A stretch of 64,000 nt of DNA from Oscillibacter faecalis_A (GCF_029218125.1 NZ_JARFXX010000009.1:1-64000); one strand, 5' to 3'. Shown: positions 34,346 through 43,020, numbered from the stretch's first letter. Notes: generated by a model from the sequence alone, not told the origin. Translations and numbers: made by a program.

Positions 34346-35182
34346 TCACAGTCCGGGGAAGTAGTATCGCTTCCCCTGCTCCGCTTTTTTCCGGTCCCAT
34401 TCTGTCAGAATGCGGACAGCCTCCGCACCGGCAAGACAGGCGTTGTACTCGCCCTCTGCCGTTTCGTCCCACTCGCCGGTGATGCGCTGGGCCACCACGG
34501 AAGCGCACATTCCCGCACGCTTGCCGAAAATGCGGCTGAGGGTGGTGACAGTAGCGCCCTCCATCTCAAAATTCAGCACGCCGGCCTGCCGCAGATCAGC
34601 AAAGTCTGCATCCAGATGAGAGGGGCGATAGCCGCCGTAGCTGGTGCGGCACTGGCCGGTGTAGAAGGAGGCGCAGGTGCAGCCGGTGCCGACATGGTAG
34701 CGCAGCCCCAGATTTTCACAGGCCTGCACCAGTGCCAGCACCACCTCATAGGACGCGGCGGCGGGATATTCGTCCCGGACATACAGGTGGGAGGTGCCAT
34801 CCAGCCGGACGTTGGAATCGTTGATGATGATATCGCCGATGCGGATGCCCTCCTGAATGGCACCGGTGGTGCCGACGCGGATAAAGGTGTGAGTACCCCG
34901 GGCGGCAAGGTCTGTCAGCGTGCATTCCGCACTGGGGCCGCCGATGCCCGTGGACCACGCGCCCAGCTCTACGCCCTTGTAGGTACCCACTGCCGCCGCA
35001 GAGCGCCGGGACAGCGCATACAGCTTTGCGCCCTCGTCCCACTGCGCGGCCATTTTCTCCACCCGGTTCGGGTCGCCCGGCAGCAGCACGTATCCCGGCG
35101 CCCGCTCCGGCGCGGCCGTATCTACATGTCCCAGCTCCGAGGCGGACAGTCCCCGGCGCGCCTGTTCAATCTGTTTGCTCAC
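34346..35182 (-). CDS. Uridine phosphorylase-like nucleoside phosphorylase
   Basis: This 278-residue NP-I-family protein should convert uridine plus phosphate to uracil and ribose-1-phosphate. YVLLPGDPNRVEKMAAQWDE is the phosphate-binding N-terminus, FIRVGTTGAIQEGIRIGDI the central motif and NFEMEGATVTTL the purine/pyrimidine-site MEG motif. GTG 35182 is the start, with GGAGGG upstream. It precedes cdd. The uridine specificity is inferred from similarity and context; purine specificity cannot be excluded. Confidence 0.88.
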   Translation of the reverse strand: MSKQIEQARRGLSASELGHVDTAAPERAPGYVLLPGDPNRVEKMAAQWDEGAKLYALSRRSAAAVGTYKGVELGAWSTGIGGPSAECTLTDLAARGTHTFIRVGTTGAIQEGIRIGDIIINDSNVRLDGTSHLYVRDEYPAAASYEVVLALVQACENLGLRYHVGTGCTCASFYTGQCRTSYGGYRPSHLDADFADLRQAGVLNFEMEGATVTTLSRIFGKRAGMCASVVAQRITGEWDETAEGEYNACLAGAEAVRILTEWDRKKAEQGKRYYFPGL

Positions 35183-35233
35183 GGTGTTATCCCTCCATAT
35201 TCTGCGGCTTTGCCGCGCTTCGTGTCTTCTTGT

Positions 35234-35262
35234 ATTATTGCGGGCGGCGGGATTTTTGTCAA
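35234..35262 (-). promoter_or_regulatory. Probable promoter of the uridine phosphorylase-cdd pair
   Basis: Minus-strand TTGACA (35257-35262) with AATAAT 17 bases on (35234-35239). The -10 is not a strong match. Confidence 0.55.
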
Positions 35263-35373
35263 GCTACGGACTGAGCGCCGGTGAGATATTGTTGCTTTGT
35301 AAAAATAATAGGTTGACCTTTTGATATCTTCTGCTAAAATTATACGCAAATTGAGCGTTTTCGAAAACTAAAA

Positions 35374-35402
35374 TTGACAAAGTATGACCTTATGGCTATA
35401 AT
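35374..35402 (+). promoter_or_regulatory. Consensus sigma-A promoter of the BMP importer operon
   Basis: TTGACA (35374-35379) and TATAAT (35397-35402) are both perfect, with a 17-base spacer. This is the strongest promoter in the window, and the lipoprotein gene is likely highly expressed. Confidence 0.92.
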
Positions 35403-35412
35403 GTTCTCATAC

Positions 35413-35470
35413 AAAGCGGGTGACCAATGTTTATCCGTCCGCACAGCGGTATGGGGAGCAGCCCGCTTTT
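35413..35470 (+). promoter_or_regulatory. Compact structured leader, possible attenuator or riboswitch
   Basis: About four bases after the predicted transcription start, AAAGCGGG (35413-35420) pairs with CCCGCTTTT (35462-35470), enclosing a smaller CCGC/GCGG hairpin (35439-35449) and about 18 single-stranded bases on its 5' side. The outer stem ends in a run of T, as a terminator would. I recognise no known riboswitch class here. It may simply stabilise the lipoprotein mRNA 5' end. Confidence 0.4.
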
Positions 35471-35505
35471 CTGTATGGACCGAAAATGAACGTAGGAGGA
35501 AAAAC

Positions 35506-36591
35506 ATGAAAAAGACTCTTGCAATGCTTCTGGCGCTGGCTATGTCCCTGTCCCTGCTGACGGGCTGCGGCTCCAAGAAGGACGATGCCCCTGCCGCTGA
35601 CAACAGCGACGCTGCTGCCGGTGAGACCACCGGTGAGGCTAAGCCCGGCGAGGGCATGAAGATCGCGCTGGTGTGCGACAAGGTCGGCACGCAGGTGTTC
35701 CTGACCCAGATGGTAGAGGCCCTGAACGAAGCTGCCGACAAGTATGGCTTTGAGGCCACCGTGGCCGAGTGCGCCGACAGCGCTGCTTTCGAGGATAACA
35801 TCCGCGCTCTGGTGGCTGAGGAATATGACCTCATCATCGGCGGCGGCTGGCAGTCCGGCGACGCCGTCAACAAGGTGGCCACCGAGTATCCCGACGCTGC
35901 CCACTATGCCCTGATCGACTCTGAGGTGGAGGCCGAGAACGTCAAGTGCATTTCCTACCGTGAGCAGGAGGGCGCTTACCTCATCGGCGCTCTGGCCGCT
36001 CTGACCACCGATGGTGAGTCCCACAAGTACGGCGCTGTCCATGTCAACGAGGGCCCCGGCTCCTGGAAGTGGCGCTATGGCTACATGGAGGGCGTGAAGT
36101 CCATCGATCCCGATGCCGAGTTCGTGTTCAACTACACCGGCTCCTACTCCGACCCCGCAAAGGCCAAGGAGCTGGCTATCCAGCAGTATGAGCAGGGCTG
36201 CGTGTTCATCAACTCCGCCGCTGCCGGCGGTGACAGCGGCACTTTCGAGGCCGCCAAGGAGAAGGGCTTCTACACCTCCGGTCAGGACGTTGACCTGACC
36301 GATCCCGAGAATCCCTACATCGTTTCCTCTCAGATCAAGGATACCTATCAGTCTGTCTGGAACCTGATCGACGAGTTCTTCAGCGGCAATTACACCGATG
36401 AGAACTCCGTCTGGGGCGTTGCCGAGGGCACCATCGGCGCCGTGTATGTGACCCATGACTCTCCCAATCCCAGAAGCGAGCGCCTGTCCGATGACGATAT
36501 CGCCCAGCTCAAGCAGATCGCTGAGGATATCCGCACCGGTGCTCTGGACCTGACCAACTATCCCACCGAGGAAGAGTACTTCGCAAACTGA
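35506..36591 (+). CDS. BMP-family ABC importer substrate-binding lipoprotein
   Basis: This 361-residue lipoprotein has the signal peptide MKKTLAMLLALAMSLSLLTGC, with lipobox LTGC and modified Cys21, then a BMP (basic membrane protein/PnrA-like) domain: KIALVCDKVGTQ, YDLIIGGGWQSGDAVN, ISYREQEGAYLIGALAAL and YGYMEGVKSIDP. Known members bind purine or other nucleosides at the cell surface. It begins at ATG 35506, with TAGGAGGAAA before it. Codon use is very biased to preferred codons, which suits high expression. The operon continues with an ATPase and two permeases after an attenuator-like terminator. Confidence 0.93.
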   Translation: MKKTLAMLLALAMSLSLLTGCGSKKDDAPAADNSDAAAGETTGEAKPGEGMKIALVCDKVGTQVFLTQMVEALNEAADKYGFEATVAECADSAAFEDNIRALVAEEYDLIIGGGWQSGDAVNKVATEYPDAAHYALIDSEVEAENVKCISYREQEGAYLIGALAALTTDGESHKYGAVHVNEGPGSWKWRYGYMEGVKSIDPDAEFVFNYTGSYSDPAKAKELAIQQYEQGCVFINSAAAGGDSGTFEAAKEKGFYTSGQDVDLTDPENPYIVSSQIKDTYQSVWNLIDEFFSGNYTDENSVWGVAEGTIGAVYVTHDSPNPRSERLSDDDIAQLKQIAEDIRTGALDLTNYPTEEEYFAN

Positions 36592-36655
36592 GCCTGATAC
36601 AAGGAAGTCTGCTTGGAGGGTCCGTCCGGGCCCTCCGCGTCCCAAGGCTGATAAG

Positions 36656-36694
36656 AAGCAGACGGGAAGACTGATTCTTCCCGTCTGCTTTTTT
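36656..36694 (+). terminator. Terminator/attenuator between lipoprotein and ATPase genes
   Basis: AAGCAGACGGGAAGA (36656-36670) and TCTTCCCGTCTGCTT (36676-36690), then TTTT. Partial read-through would give much more binding protein than transporter. The rest of the 238-base gap has only minor GC-rich hairpins. Confidence 0.85.
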
Positions 36695-36829
36695 CTAAAA
36701 CGGCTGTAAACGTTTTGTTAAGCACCGCTGCGCGGTGCGGTCCCACGACTGTTTCGCTTCCCGGGCGGCAGATGGCTGCCGCCGGGGAAACGGAACAGGA
36801 TATCATGAGGAAAGGCCAGGTGTATTCCC

Positions 36830-38344
36830 TTGCTGTTGGAAATGAAACACATTACCAAGGTATACGGTTCTCTTTACGCCAATGACGATGTGCATCTCAC
36901 GCTGGATAAGGGTGAGATTTTGGCAGTGGTAGGAGAGAACGGTGCCGGTAAGTCCACGCTGATGAAAATTCTTTACGGGCTGGAGCAGCCCACCTCCGGC
37001 GAAATTTATATCAACGGAGAACTTCAGCATTTCCGCTCTCCCCACGATGCCATCGCGAAGAAGATCGGCATGGTCCAGCAACACTTTATGCTGCTGGAGC
37101 CCTGCACCGTGGCGGAGAATATCGTTTACGGCCGGGAGCCCCGGAAAAAGGGCCTGTTTTTCGACCGGGAGACCGCCGTACATATCACGGAGGAGCTGTG
37201 CGAGAAGTACGGCCTGCACATCGATCCGAAGCGGCTGGTGAAGGACTGCCCTGTGGGCCTGCAGCAGCGGGTGGAGATTCTGAAGGTGCTCTATCAGGAC
37301 GCCGACATCATCATTTTTGATGAGCCCTCCGCTGTGCTGACGCCGCAGGAGGTCAACGAGCTGCTGGCCACCATGCGGAAGCTGGCGGCCATGGGAAAGA
37401 GCATTATCATCATCACCCATAAGCTCCATGAGGTCATGGCCGTAGCGGACCGGGTCATGGTCATGCGCCTTGGCAAGTACATTCAGGAAATGCCGAAGAG
37501 CGCGACCTCCATTGAGGAAATGTCCTTCCTGATGGTGGGGCGTCATATCGTGGAGCGCAAGGTGCTGCCGCAGGAGACCACCGGTACGGTGCTGGATGTA
37601 AAGGATCTGGTGCTGGCGGGGCCGGACAAGAAAAATATTCTGGACCATTTCAATATTCATGTGGACGCCGGCGAGATCGTTGGCATTGCCGGTGTGTCCG
37701 GCAACGGTCAGTCTGAGCTCATTCAATGCCTGACGGGTCTGCTGCAGCCCACCTCCGGTGAGATCGTGCTCCGGGGGGAGAATATGGCGGGCCGCAGTGT
37801 GGGCGATATCCGGCAGGCCGGGTGTGCCTGCATTCCGGAGGACCGCTATCTTTGGGGCTGTGCCAAGCAGGCCACGTTGACGGAGACCGCCATCATGGCC
37901 CATCAGCATAAGCTGGAGCTTTCCAGCCACGGCCTTTTGAACAGCAAGGGGGCCAAGACCTTTACGCAGAGACTTCTGGATGACTACGATGTCCGCAACA
38001 GTGGCCAGAACCAGAAGGCGGGCGAGCTTTCCGGCGGCAACATCCAAAAGCTGATCGTTGCCCGGGAGATGGAGCAGCACTCCCCGCTGCTCATTGCGGC
38101 GGAGCCTACCCGGGGCGTGGATATCGGCGCCATTGAGTTCATTCACAATAAGCTGCTGGAAAAGCGGGAAAAGGGCGATGCTGTGCTGCTGATCTCCTCT
38201 GAGCTGACGGAGATCATGTCCCTGTCCGACCGCATTTACGTGATTTACGAGGGCCGCGCCGCCGGTGAGTTCCGCAAGGCGGACGCCACGGCAGAGGCTC
38301 TGGGTATTCTGATGATGGGAGGCTCGCTCCATGAAAGCAAATGA
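36830..38344 (+). CDS. Nucleoside-type ABC importer, double ATPase subunit
   Basis: This 504-residue cytoplasmic protein contains two ABC domains in tandem, as in RbsA/NupA-type transporters. Domain 1 (about 4-235) has Walker A GENGAGKST and Walker B IIIFDEPSAVL; domain 2 (about 255-500) has the degenerate Walker A GVSGNGQSE typical of the second half, and SGGNIQKLIVAREM. It energises import of the ligand bound by the BMP lipoprotein. The start is uncertain: TTG 36830 is used, but ATG 36842 is also possible. It overlaps the first permease gene by 14 bases. Confidence 0.93.
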   Translation: MLLEMKHITKVYGSLYANDDVHLTLDKGEILAVVGENGAGKSTLMKILYGLEQPTSGEIYINGELQHFRSPHDAIAKKIGMVQQHFMLLEPCTVAENIVYGREPRKKGLFFDRETAVHITEELCEKYGLHIDPKRLVKDCPVGLQQRVEILKVLYQDADIIIFDEPSAVLTPQEVNELLATMRKLAAMGKSIIIITHKLHEVMAVADRVMVMRLGKYIQEMPKSATSIEEMSFLMVGRHIVERKVLPQETTGTVLDVKDLVLAGPDKKNILDHFNIHVDAGEIVGIAGVSGNGQSELIQCLTGLLQPTSGEIVLRGENMAGRSVGDIRQAGCACIPEDRYLWGCAKQATLTETAIMAHQHKLELSSHGLLNSKGAKTFTQRLLDDYDVRNSGQNQKAGELSGGNIQKLIVAREMEQHSPLLIAAEPTRGVDIGAIEFIHNKLLEKREKGDAVLLISSELTEIMSLSDRIYVIYEGRAAGEFRKADATAEALGILMMGGSLHESK

Positions 38345-39428
38345 GAACCAGAGCGCGGCCCGTAAAGCCCTGCTTCTGCGGGGCTGGGAGGCGCTGTGTC
38401 AGCCGCTGGTGGCGATTATATTCGGCCTTGTTGTGGGCGCTGTGGTCATTCTGGCCTGCGGACAAAATCCGATGGCGGTCTACGCGGAGCTGTTTGAAAA
38501 GTCCTTTATTAAGCCCTACTACCTGTTCTCCACCCTGACCCGTGCCACGCCTATCATTATCTGCGCTATGGCCACCGGTATGTCATGGCGGGCCGGTTAC
38601 ATCAATCTGGGCGTTGAGGGCCAGATGGTCACGGGCACGCTGGTGGCAACGGTGGTGGCGCTGTTTCTGCCCGGTCCGCCGTTGCTGGTGGCCGTGATCG
38701 CGTGGATCGCCGGTATGGCCGCCGGTGCGCTGTATGCGTTGCTGCCCTCCGTACTGGTGTGGAAATTCAACGTCAGCATGGTCATCACAACGCTGATGCT
38801 CAACTATGTGGCAAACTACATCGCAAGCTATTTTGTGACCTACCCCCTGAAGGATACCTCCGGCGATGGACTGGCCCTTCAGACCCCGGAGGTGGACGCC
38901 CTGATGCGCCTGCCCCGGCTGACCTCCACCTCTACCTTCAACGCGGGCTTCATCGTGGCGGTGCTGGTGGTGGTGTTCATGGTGTTCATCACCCGCCGCA
39001 CCGTGTTCGGCTATGAATCCAAGATGGGCGGCTTCAACCCCTCCTTTGCGCTCTACGGCGGCACGAAGCAGGTGAAGGTCATGCTTATCACCATGGCGCT
39101 GGCCGGTGCCATCGCCTCTATGGCCGGCTCTGCGGAGGTCTTTGGCCTGAAATACCGCTATGCGGACGGAATGCTCTCCTCCACCAGCTATGCGTGGACG
39201 GGCCTTCAGGCGGCGCTGATCGCGGGCCTCGACCCGGTGGGAATGTTCTTTGTGTCCATTTTCCTTTCCGGCTTGCAGATCGGCGGCAGCGCCATCCAGC
39301 GCTCACTGGGTATCCCGCTGGAGATTGCGACTATTATTCAGTGCTGCATTACCCTGTTTGTATCCGTGAAGATCGTCATTCGCTTCAAAAAGCCAAAGAC
39401 CGCTAAAAAAGGAGGGGAGCCGGCATGA
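38331..39428 (+). CDS. Nucleoside-type ABC importer permease 1
   Basis: This 365-residue protein has a basic N-terminus and about ten membrane helices, in the BPD_transp_2 (LivH/RbsC-like) family. YINLGVEGQMVTGTLVA (about 90) is the NxGxEGQM motif and YAWTGLQAALIAGLDPVG the late conserved segment. It pairs with the next permease to form the channel. It overlaps the ATPase gene by 14 bases and the next gene by ATGA. Confidence 0.93.
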   Translation: MKANENQSAARKALLLRGWEALCQPLVAIIFGLVVGAVVILACGQNPMAVYAELFEKSFIKPYYLFSTLTRATPIIICAMATGMSWRAGYINLGVEGQMVTGTLVATVVALFLPGPPLLVAVIAWIAGMAAGALYALLPSVLVWKFNVSMVITTLMLNYVANYIASYFVTYPLKDTSGDGLALQTPEVDALMRLPRLTSTSTFNAGFIVAVLVVVFMVFITRRTVFGYESKMGGFNPSFALYGGTKQVKVMLITMALAGAIASMAGSAEVFGLKYRYADGMLSSTSYAWTGLQAALIAGLDPVGMFFVSIFLSGLQIGGSAIQRSLGIPLEIATIIQCCITLFVSVKIVIRFKKPKTAKKGGEPA

Positions 39429-40324
39429 ACAGCGCGTATATCGCTTCCGTTATCAATTCCACGCTCCGCTCCACCACACCGATTCTGCTGGCGGCGCTGG
39501 GCTGCGCCATGTGCAGTCAGGTAGGCGTGTTCAACGTGGCGCTGGAGGCACAGATGCTCATTGCCTGCTTTACCTCTATCGCCGTGGATTACTACACCTC
39601 CAGCGTGCTGCTGTCCGTTCTGGCCGGTGTGCTCTCCGGTGCGGTGGTGGGCGCGGTGGTAGCCGTTTTGCAGGTGAAGTACAAGGCGGCCGACATGGTG
39701 GTCGGTACGGCGCTGAACCTGCTGGTGGGCGCCATTACAACCTTTTTGCTGTACCTGCTGTTCGGCCTGCGGGGCAAGCTGGTGGATAACCGGCTCATGT
39801 CCCTGACGAAGATCAATCTGCCCCTTATCCGGGATATCCCCTTTATTGGCCGTGTGCTGGAAAACCTGACCATCATTGATTACCTCTCTTACATCATCGC
39901 CGTGATTTTGTTCGTATACCTCTATAAGACCGTGGCGGGCTTCCGCACGCTGTCCGTGGGTATCAACAAGGCAGCGGCGGAGAGCCTTGGCACCAAGGCT
40001 ACCCGCATTCAGATGGAGATGGTCATTCTCTCCGGTGCATTGTGCGGTTTGGGCGGCGTGGTGCTGAGCATGGGACAGGTGACCATGTTCACGGAGAACA
40101 TGACCTCCGGACGCGGCTTTATTGCCATGGCGGCAGCCTCGCTGGGAATGTCCCACCCGCTGCTGGTCATTGCAGCCAGCCTGTTTTTCGGACTGTGCCA
40201 GGGCATCGGTCTTGCCATCCAGAACGTTGTGAAATCGCAGTTGACCAATACGCTGCCTTATATTGCCACCATCGTGGCACTGGTCATTTTCAGCAAGCGA
40301 AGCGGTACAAAGCTGAAGGGCTAA
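39425..40324 (+). CDS. Nucleoside-type ABC importer permease 2
   Basis: This 299-residue permease of the same family has about nine helices. VGVFNVALEAQMLIACFTS replaces the usual GVxNIGxEGxM motif, GFRTLSVGINKAAAESLGT is the coupling-helix region and TSGRGFIAMAAASLG is the standard late motif. It is translationally coupled to permease 1 by ATGA. A hairpin and then a nucleoside phosphorylase gene follow. Confidence 0.93.
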   Translation: MNSAYIASVINSTLRSTTPILLAALGCAMCSQVGVFNVALEAQMLIACFTSIAVDYYTSSVLLSVLAGVLSGAVVGAVVAVLQVKYKAADMVVGTALNLLVGAITTFLLYLLFGLRGKLVDNRLMSLTKINLPLIRDIPFIGRVLENLTIIDYLSYIIAVILFVYLYKTVAGFRTLSVGINKAAAESLGTKATRIQMEMVILSGALCGLGGVVLSMGQVTMFTENMTSGRGFIAMAAASLGMSHPLLVIAASLFFGLCQGIGLAIQNVVKSQLTNTLPYIATIVALVIFSKRSGTKLKG

Positions 40325-40340
40325 TTCTTAAAGCATGAAC

Positions 40341-40374
40341 ACAACGGTCGGCCCATTCGGGGCCGGCCGTTTGT
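40341..40374 (+). terminator. Intercistronic hairpin after permease 2
   Basis: ACAACGGTCGGCCC and GGGCCGGCCGTTTGT form a long GC-rich stem around ATTCG. There is no U-run, so it may be a stability element rather than a full terminator. Confidence 0.5.
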
Positions 40375-40399
40375 CAAACCGATAAAGGAGTGAACGATT

Positions 40400-41155
40400 A
40401 TGTCTGAAAAAGCATTGCTTCCCTGTATCCATCTTGCTCAGGGTGACATCCCGCCCCGGGTTTTGGTGTGCGGCGATCCCGCCCGGGCGGAGCGTATTTC
40501 CAAGCGGCTGACGGAAGCCCGCTGTTTGGCGCAGAACCGGGAATACTGGACGTATACGGGACTGTATCAGGGTGTACCCGTTGCGGTGGTGTCCCACGGC
40601 GTTGGCAGCGGCGGTGCGGCCATTGCCTTTGAGAGCCTGTGGCGCGCCGGTGCACGGGTCATTATCCGCGTGGGGACCTGCGGCGGGATGCAGCCGGAGG
40701 TCACGGCGGGCAGCATCGTGGTCGCCACTGCGGCCTGCCGGGAGGAGGGTGTCACGGAGAAAATGGTGCCCCTTTCTTATCCGGCAGTGGCCGACGGTGA
40801 GGTGGTAACGGCGCTGGTGAATGCGGCCCGGCAGCGGGCGCTCCCGGTGCACAAAGGGATCATTTTGACGCAGGCGCTGTTCTTCCCGGAGCTGCTGGAA
40901 TCCACAGTGAAGCTATATGCCAGAGCCGGAGTAGTGGCCATGGAAAACGAGGCGGCAAGTTTGCTGGTGGTTTCCTCTCTCCATGGTGTGAAGGCAGGCG
41001 TCATTCTGGCGGTGGATGCCCCGGCCTTTGAACTGGTAGGCGTGGAGGGCTATCAGCAGACAGCGGGCCGCGCCGAGGTGGCGCAGGCGGTGGAGGACGA
41101 GATCTCCGTGGCGCTGGACGCGCTGATTCGGGTTCCGCTGGAGGATCATATTTGA
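40400..41155 (+). CDS. Nucleoside phosphorylase (NP-I family)
   Basis: This 251-residue protein shares the uridine/purine phosphorylase fold. RVLVCGDPARAERISKRLTE is the phosphate-binding strand, VVSHGVGSGGAAIAFE and IIRVGTCGGMQPEVTAGS the central motifs and AMENEAASLLVVS (ME-N-E form of the MEG motif) the nucleoside site. It follows the importer genes, so imported nucleosides are probably its substrates. GATAAAGGAGTGAACG lies before the ATG. Base specificity cannot be read from the sequence. Confidence 0.88.
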   Translation: MSEKALLPCIHLAQGDIPPRVLVCGDPARAERISKRLTEARCLAQNREYWTYTGLYQGVPVAVVSHGVGSGGAAIAFESLWRAGARVIIRVGTCGGMQPEVTAGSIVVATAACREEGVTEKMVPLSYPAVADGEVVTALVNAARQRALPVHKGIILTQALFFPELLESTVKLYARAGVVAMENEAASLLVVSSLHGVKAGVILAVDAPAFELVGVEGYQQTAGRAEVAQAVEDEISVALDALIRVPLEDHI

Positions 41156-41219
41156 ACGCATAGCGTGAAAAAATCGGGCGGCACATTTGTGCCGCCCGAT
41201 GGATTCAGGGCAAAAAAAG

Positions 41220-41783
41220 CTATCGGAAGGCCGCCAGCTTTTCGTTGAGCTTTTTGTAGATGCGCTCCCGGTACCATGGTTCCCGGGAGGCAGCCACGGC
41301 CCCCTCCGGCGTGAACCAGCCGACCCGGCTGTTTTCATCGAGCTTGGGCCGGATGTGCGCGGCGGGATCGGCCTCCAACAGATAGGTGACGTTCAGGTGC
41401 AGGTGAGAGGAAACGTAGCGCCCATGCTTTTCGTGTCCGTCTACCGAGAGAATTTCCAGGGAATAGATATCCTCCGTAATCGGGCGGACGTCCGTCAGGC
41501 CGCTTTCCTCCCGTACTTCCCGGAGAGCCACCGCCAGCAAATCGCGCTCTCCGTCCGCGTGACCGCCCAGCCAAGCCCAGGAATCATAGAGATTGTGATA
41601 GGCCATGAGGACCTGCTGCCGGTCCGGACTGACCACCCATGCCGATGCGGTCAGGTGTGCGGCGGCGTTGCTCCGGGTGTAGAGGTCCTCGCTGCTTTCC
41701 AGCCGCCGGAGAAGCTCTCTGCGGTCTGCTTCCTCCTGCTCGTTCCATGGGCAGTATTGCGTCAACTGCTGCGTTAAATTCAT
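41220..41783 (-). CDS. Nudix hydrolase
   Basis: This 187-residue protein has a Nudix box in the order GHADGERDLLAVALREV then REESGL (about 70-95), matching Gx5Ex7REUXEEXGU. Such enzymes hydrolyse nucleoside diphosphate derivatives. ATG 41783 is preferred because AGGAGG lies just before it. The length is somewhat longer than minimal Nudix proteins. Substrate is unknown. It is divergent from spo0A. Confidence 0.9.
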   Translation of the reverse strand: MNLTQQLTQYCPWNEQEEADRRELLRRLESSEDLYTRSNAAAHLTASAWVVSPDRQQVLMAYHNLYDSWAWLGGHADGERDLLAVALREVREESGLTDVRPITEDIYSLEILSVDGHEKHGRYVSSHLHLNVTYLLEADPAAHIRPKLDENSRVGWFTPEGAVAASREPWYRERIYKKLNEKLAAFR

Positions 41784-41957
41784 AAAAGCCTCCTGTGTTC
41801 GACACAAAATCCAGCATATTTACTATACCACATCTTGTACGGAGATGGAATACAGCTACTAAAAAAGAAAACAGGGAGCGCAATTTTTGAGCAGTTTTTC
41901 ATAGATAAGCAGAGAATAAGCAAAAAGGTGCTTAATATTGCGATGTCCCGCGAAAAT

Positions 41958-41964
41958 TGTCGAA
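41958..41964 (+). promoter_or_regulatory. Putative 0A box upstream of spo0A
   Basis: TGTCGAA is a perfect copy of the core Spo0A binding sequence, 119 bases before the spo0A start. It suggests autoregulation, as known in Bacillus. Confidence 0.5.
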
Positions 41965-42082
41965 CGATTGTTGGAAAATTTACATACCATTTATTGAAAA
42001 AGTTGGAAGTATATGTTATTTTTATAAAACGCGACTGAAACATTGGGAAGTTGTCGCAAAAACTGAAAAAAGGAAGTGTGTT

Positions 42083-42832
42083 ATGGAACAGCGCAAGAAA
42101 GTTTTGCTGGTTGACGCCGGTGAAGAATTCCGCACACTGATGCGGGAGGAACTGGAAAAGAGTGGGGAATTTTCCGTAGAACTGGCACGGGATGGGAGCG
42201 AGGCTTTGAAAAAGGCATCGGAAAACCGGCCGGACCTGCTGGTGATGGATGTGATGCTCTCCGGTATGGATGGCATCAGCGTCCTGCGCCAACTGCAAAA
42301 GCAGGGTGACGCGCCGATGACGATTTTCATTTCCGCGTTTATTTCGGAGCGGATGCTGGCGGAGATCTCGGAGCTGGGCGCGGCGTATTTCCTGCTGAAG
42401 CCCTTTGAACCGAGCATCCTGCTGGATAAGTTGCGGGGGCTGTTTCTGGCGGCGCCGCAGGCGGCTCCGTCCAGCCTGAAAACAAGAGTGACTTCTGTGA
42501 TTCATGAGATTGGCGTTCCCGCTCATATCAAGGGCTACCAGTATTTGCGGGAGGCCATCATGATTACGGTGAAGGATATGGATGTCATCAACGCGGTGAC
42601 GAAGGTTTTATACCCGGAGGTGGCGAAGCGGTATGCCACAACGCCCTCCCGGGTGGAGCGCGCCATCCGCCATGCCATTGAAGTGGCTTGGGACCGGGGC
42701 GATTTGGAAACACTCCAGAAGTATTTCGGATATACAGTCTCCAACGCCAAGGGCAAGCCGACGAACAGCGAGTTCATCGCCATGATCGCCGACCGGCTGA
42801 CCTTAGAGCAGAAAAACGGCAGAAGCGCCTGA
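42083..42832 (+). CDS. spo0A: Sporulation master regulator Spo0A
   Basis: This 249-residue response regulator has an N-terminal receiver domain (about 5-118) with phospho-acceptor Asp56 in LLVMDVMLSGMDG and conserved Lys in FLLKPFEP, then a Spo0A C-terminal DNA-binding domain (about 140-245: VTSVIHEIGVPAHIKGYQYL, YPEVAKRYATTPSRVERAIRH, FGYTVSNAKGKPTNSEFIA). The start ATG 42083 has AAAAAAGGAAGTG upstream. The acidic pocket at 10-11, usually Asp-Asp, is Asp-Ala (VDAGEE), so one Mg2+-binding acid is missing. It has a candidate 0A box upstream. It should control entry into sporulation. Confidence 0.97.
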   Translation: MEQRKKVLLVDAGEEFRTLMREELEKSGEFSVELARDGSEALKKASENRPDLLVMDVMLSGMDGISVLRQLQKQGDAPMTIFISAFISERMLAEISELGAAYFLLKPFEPSILLDKLRGLFLAAPQAAPSSLKTRVTSVIHEIGVPAHIKGYQYLREAIMITVKDMDVINAVTKVLYPEVAKRYATTPSRVERAIRHAIEVAWDRGDLETLQKYFGYTVSNAKGKPTNSEFIAMIADRLTLEQKNGRSA

Positions 42833-42865
42833 TACGGCACTGTCAAAGTATTAAAAAACGTTATC

Positions 42866-42905
42866 AGGGAGACCGGCGGGTGGGGCCTGCTGGTCTCCCT
42901 TTTTT
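42866..42905 (+). terminator. Terminator after spo0A
   Basis: AGGGAGACCGGC and GCTGGTCTCCCT (with G-U pairing) form a stem followed by TTTTTT. Confidence 0.85.
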
Positions 42906-42991
42906 GCGGAAAATGTGATAGAAGAACCACTGCCATTTCATTTGGAAGGGTGTGGCAGCGGAAACAGATTCAGGAAAAAGTGGATTTCCTC

Positions 42992-43020
42992 TTGGCAGAG
43001 CATGAAAAATATGATATTCT
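42992..43020 (+). promoter_or_regulatory. Sigma-A promoter of the TSCPD gene
   Basis: TTGGCA (42992-42997) and TATTCT (43015-43020) have a 17-base spacer. Confidence 0.65.

Noticed and set aside
36803..38332. A 509-codon minus-strand open frame over the ABC ATPase gene
   Set aside because: It is a mirror of the plus-strand ATPase with no recognisable domain.
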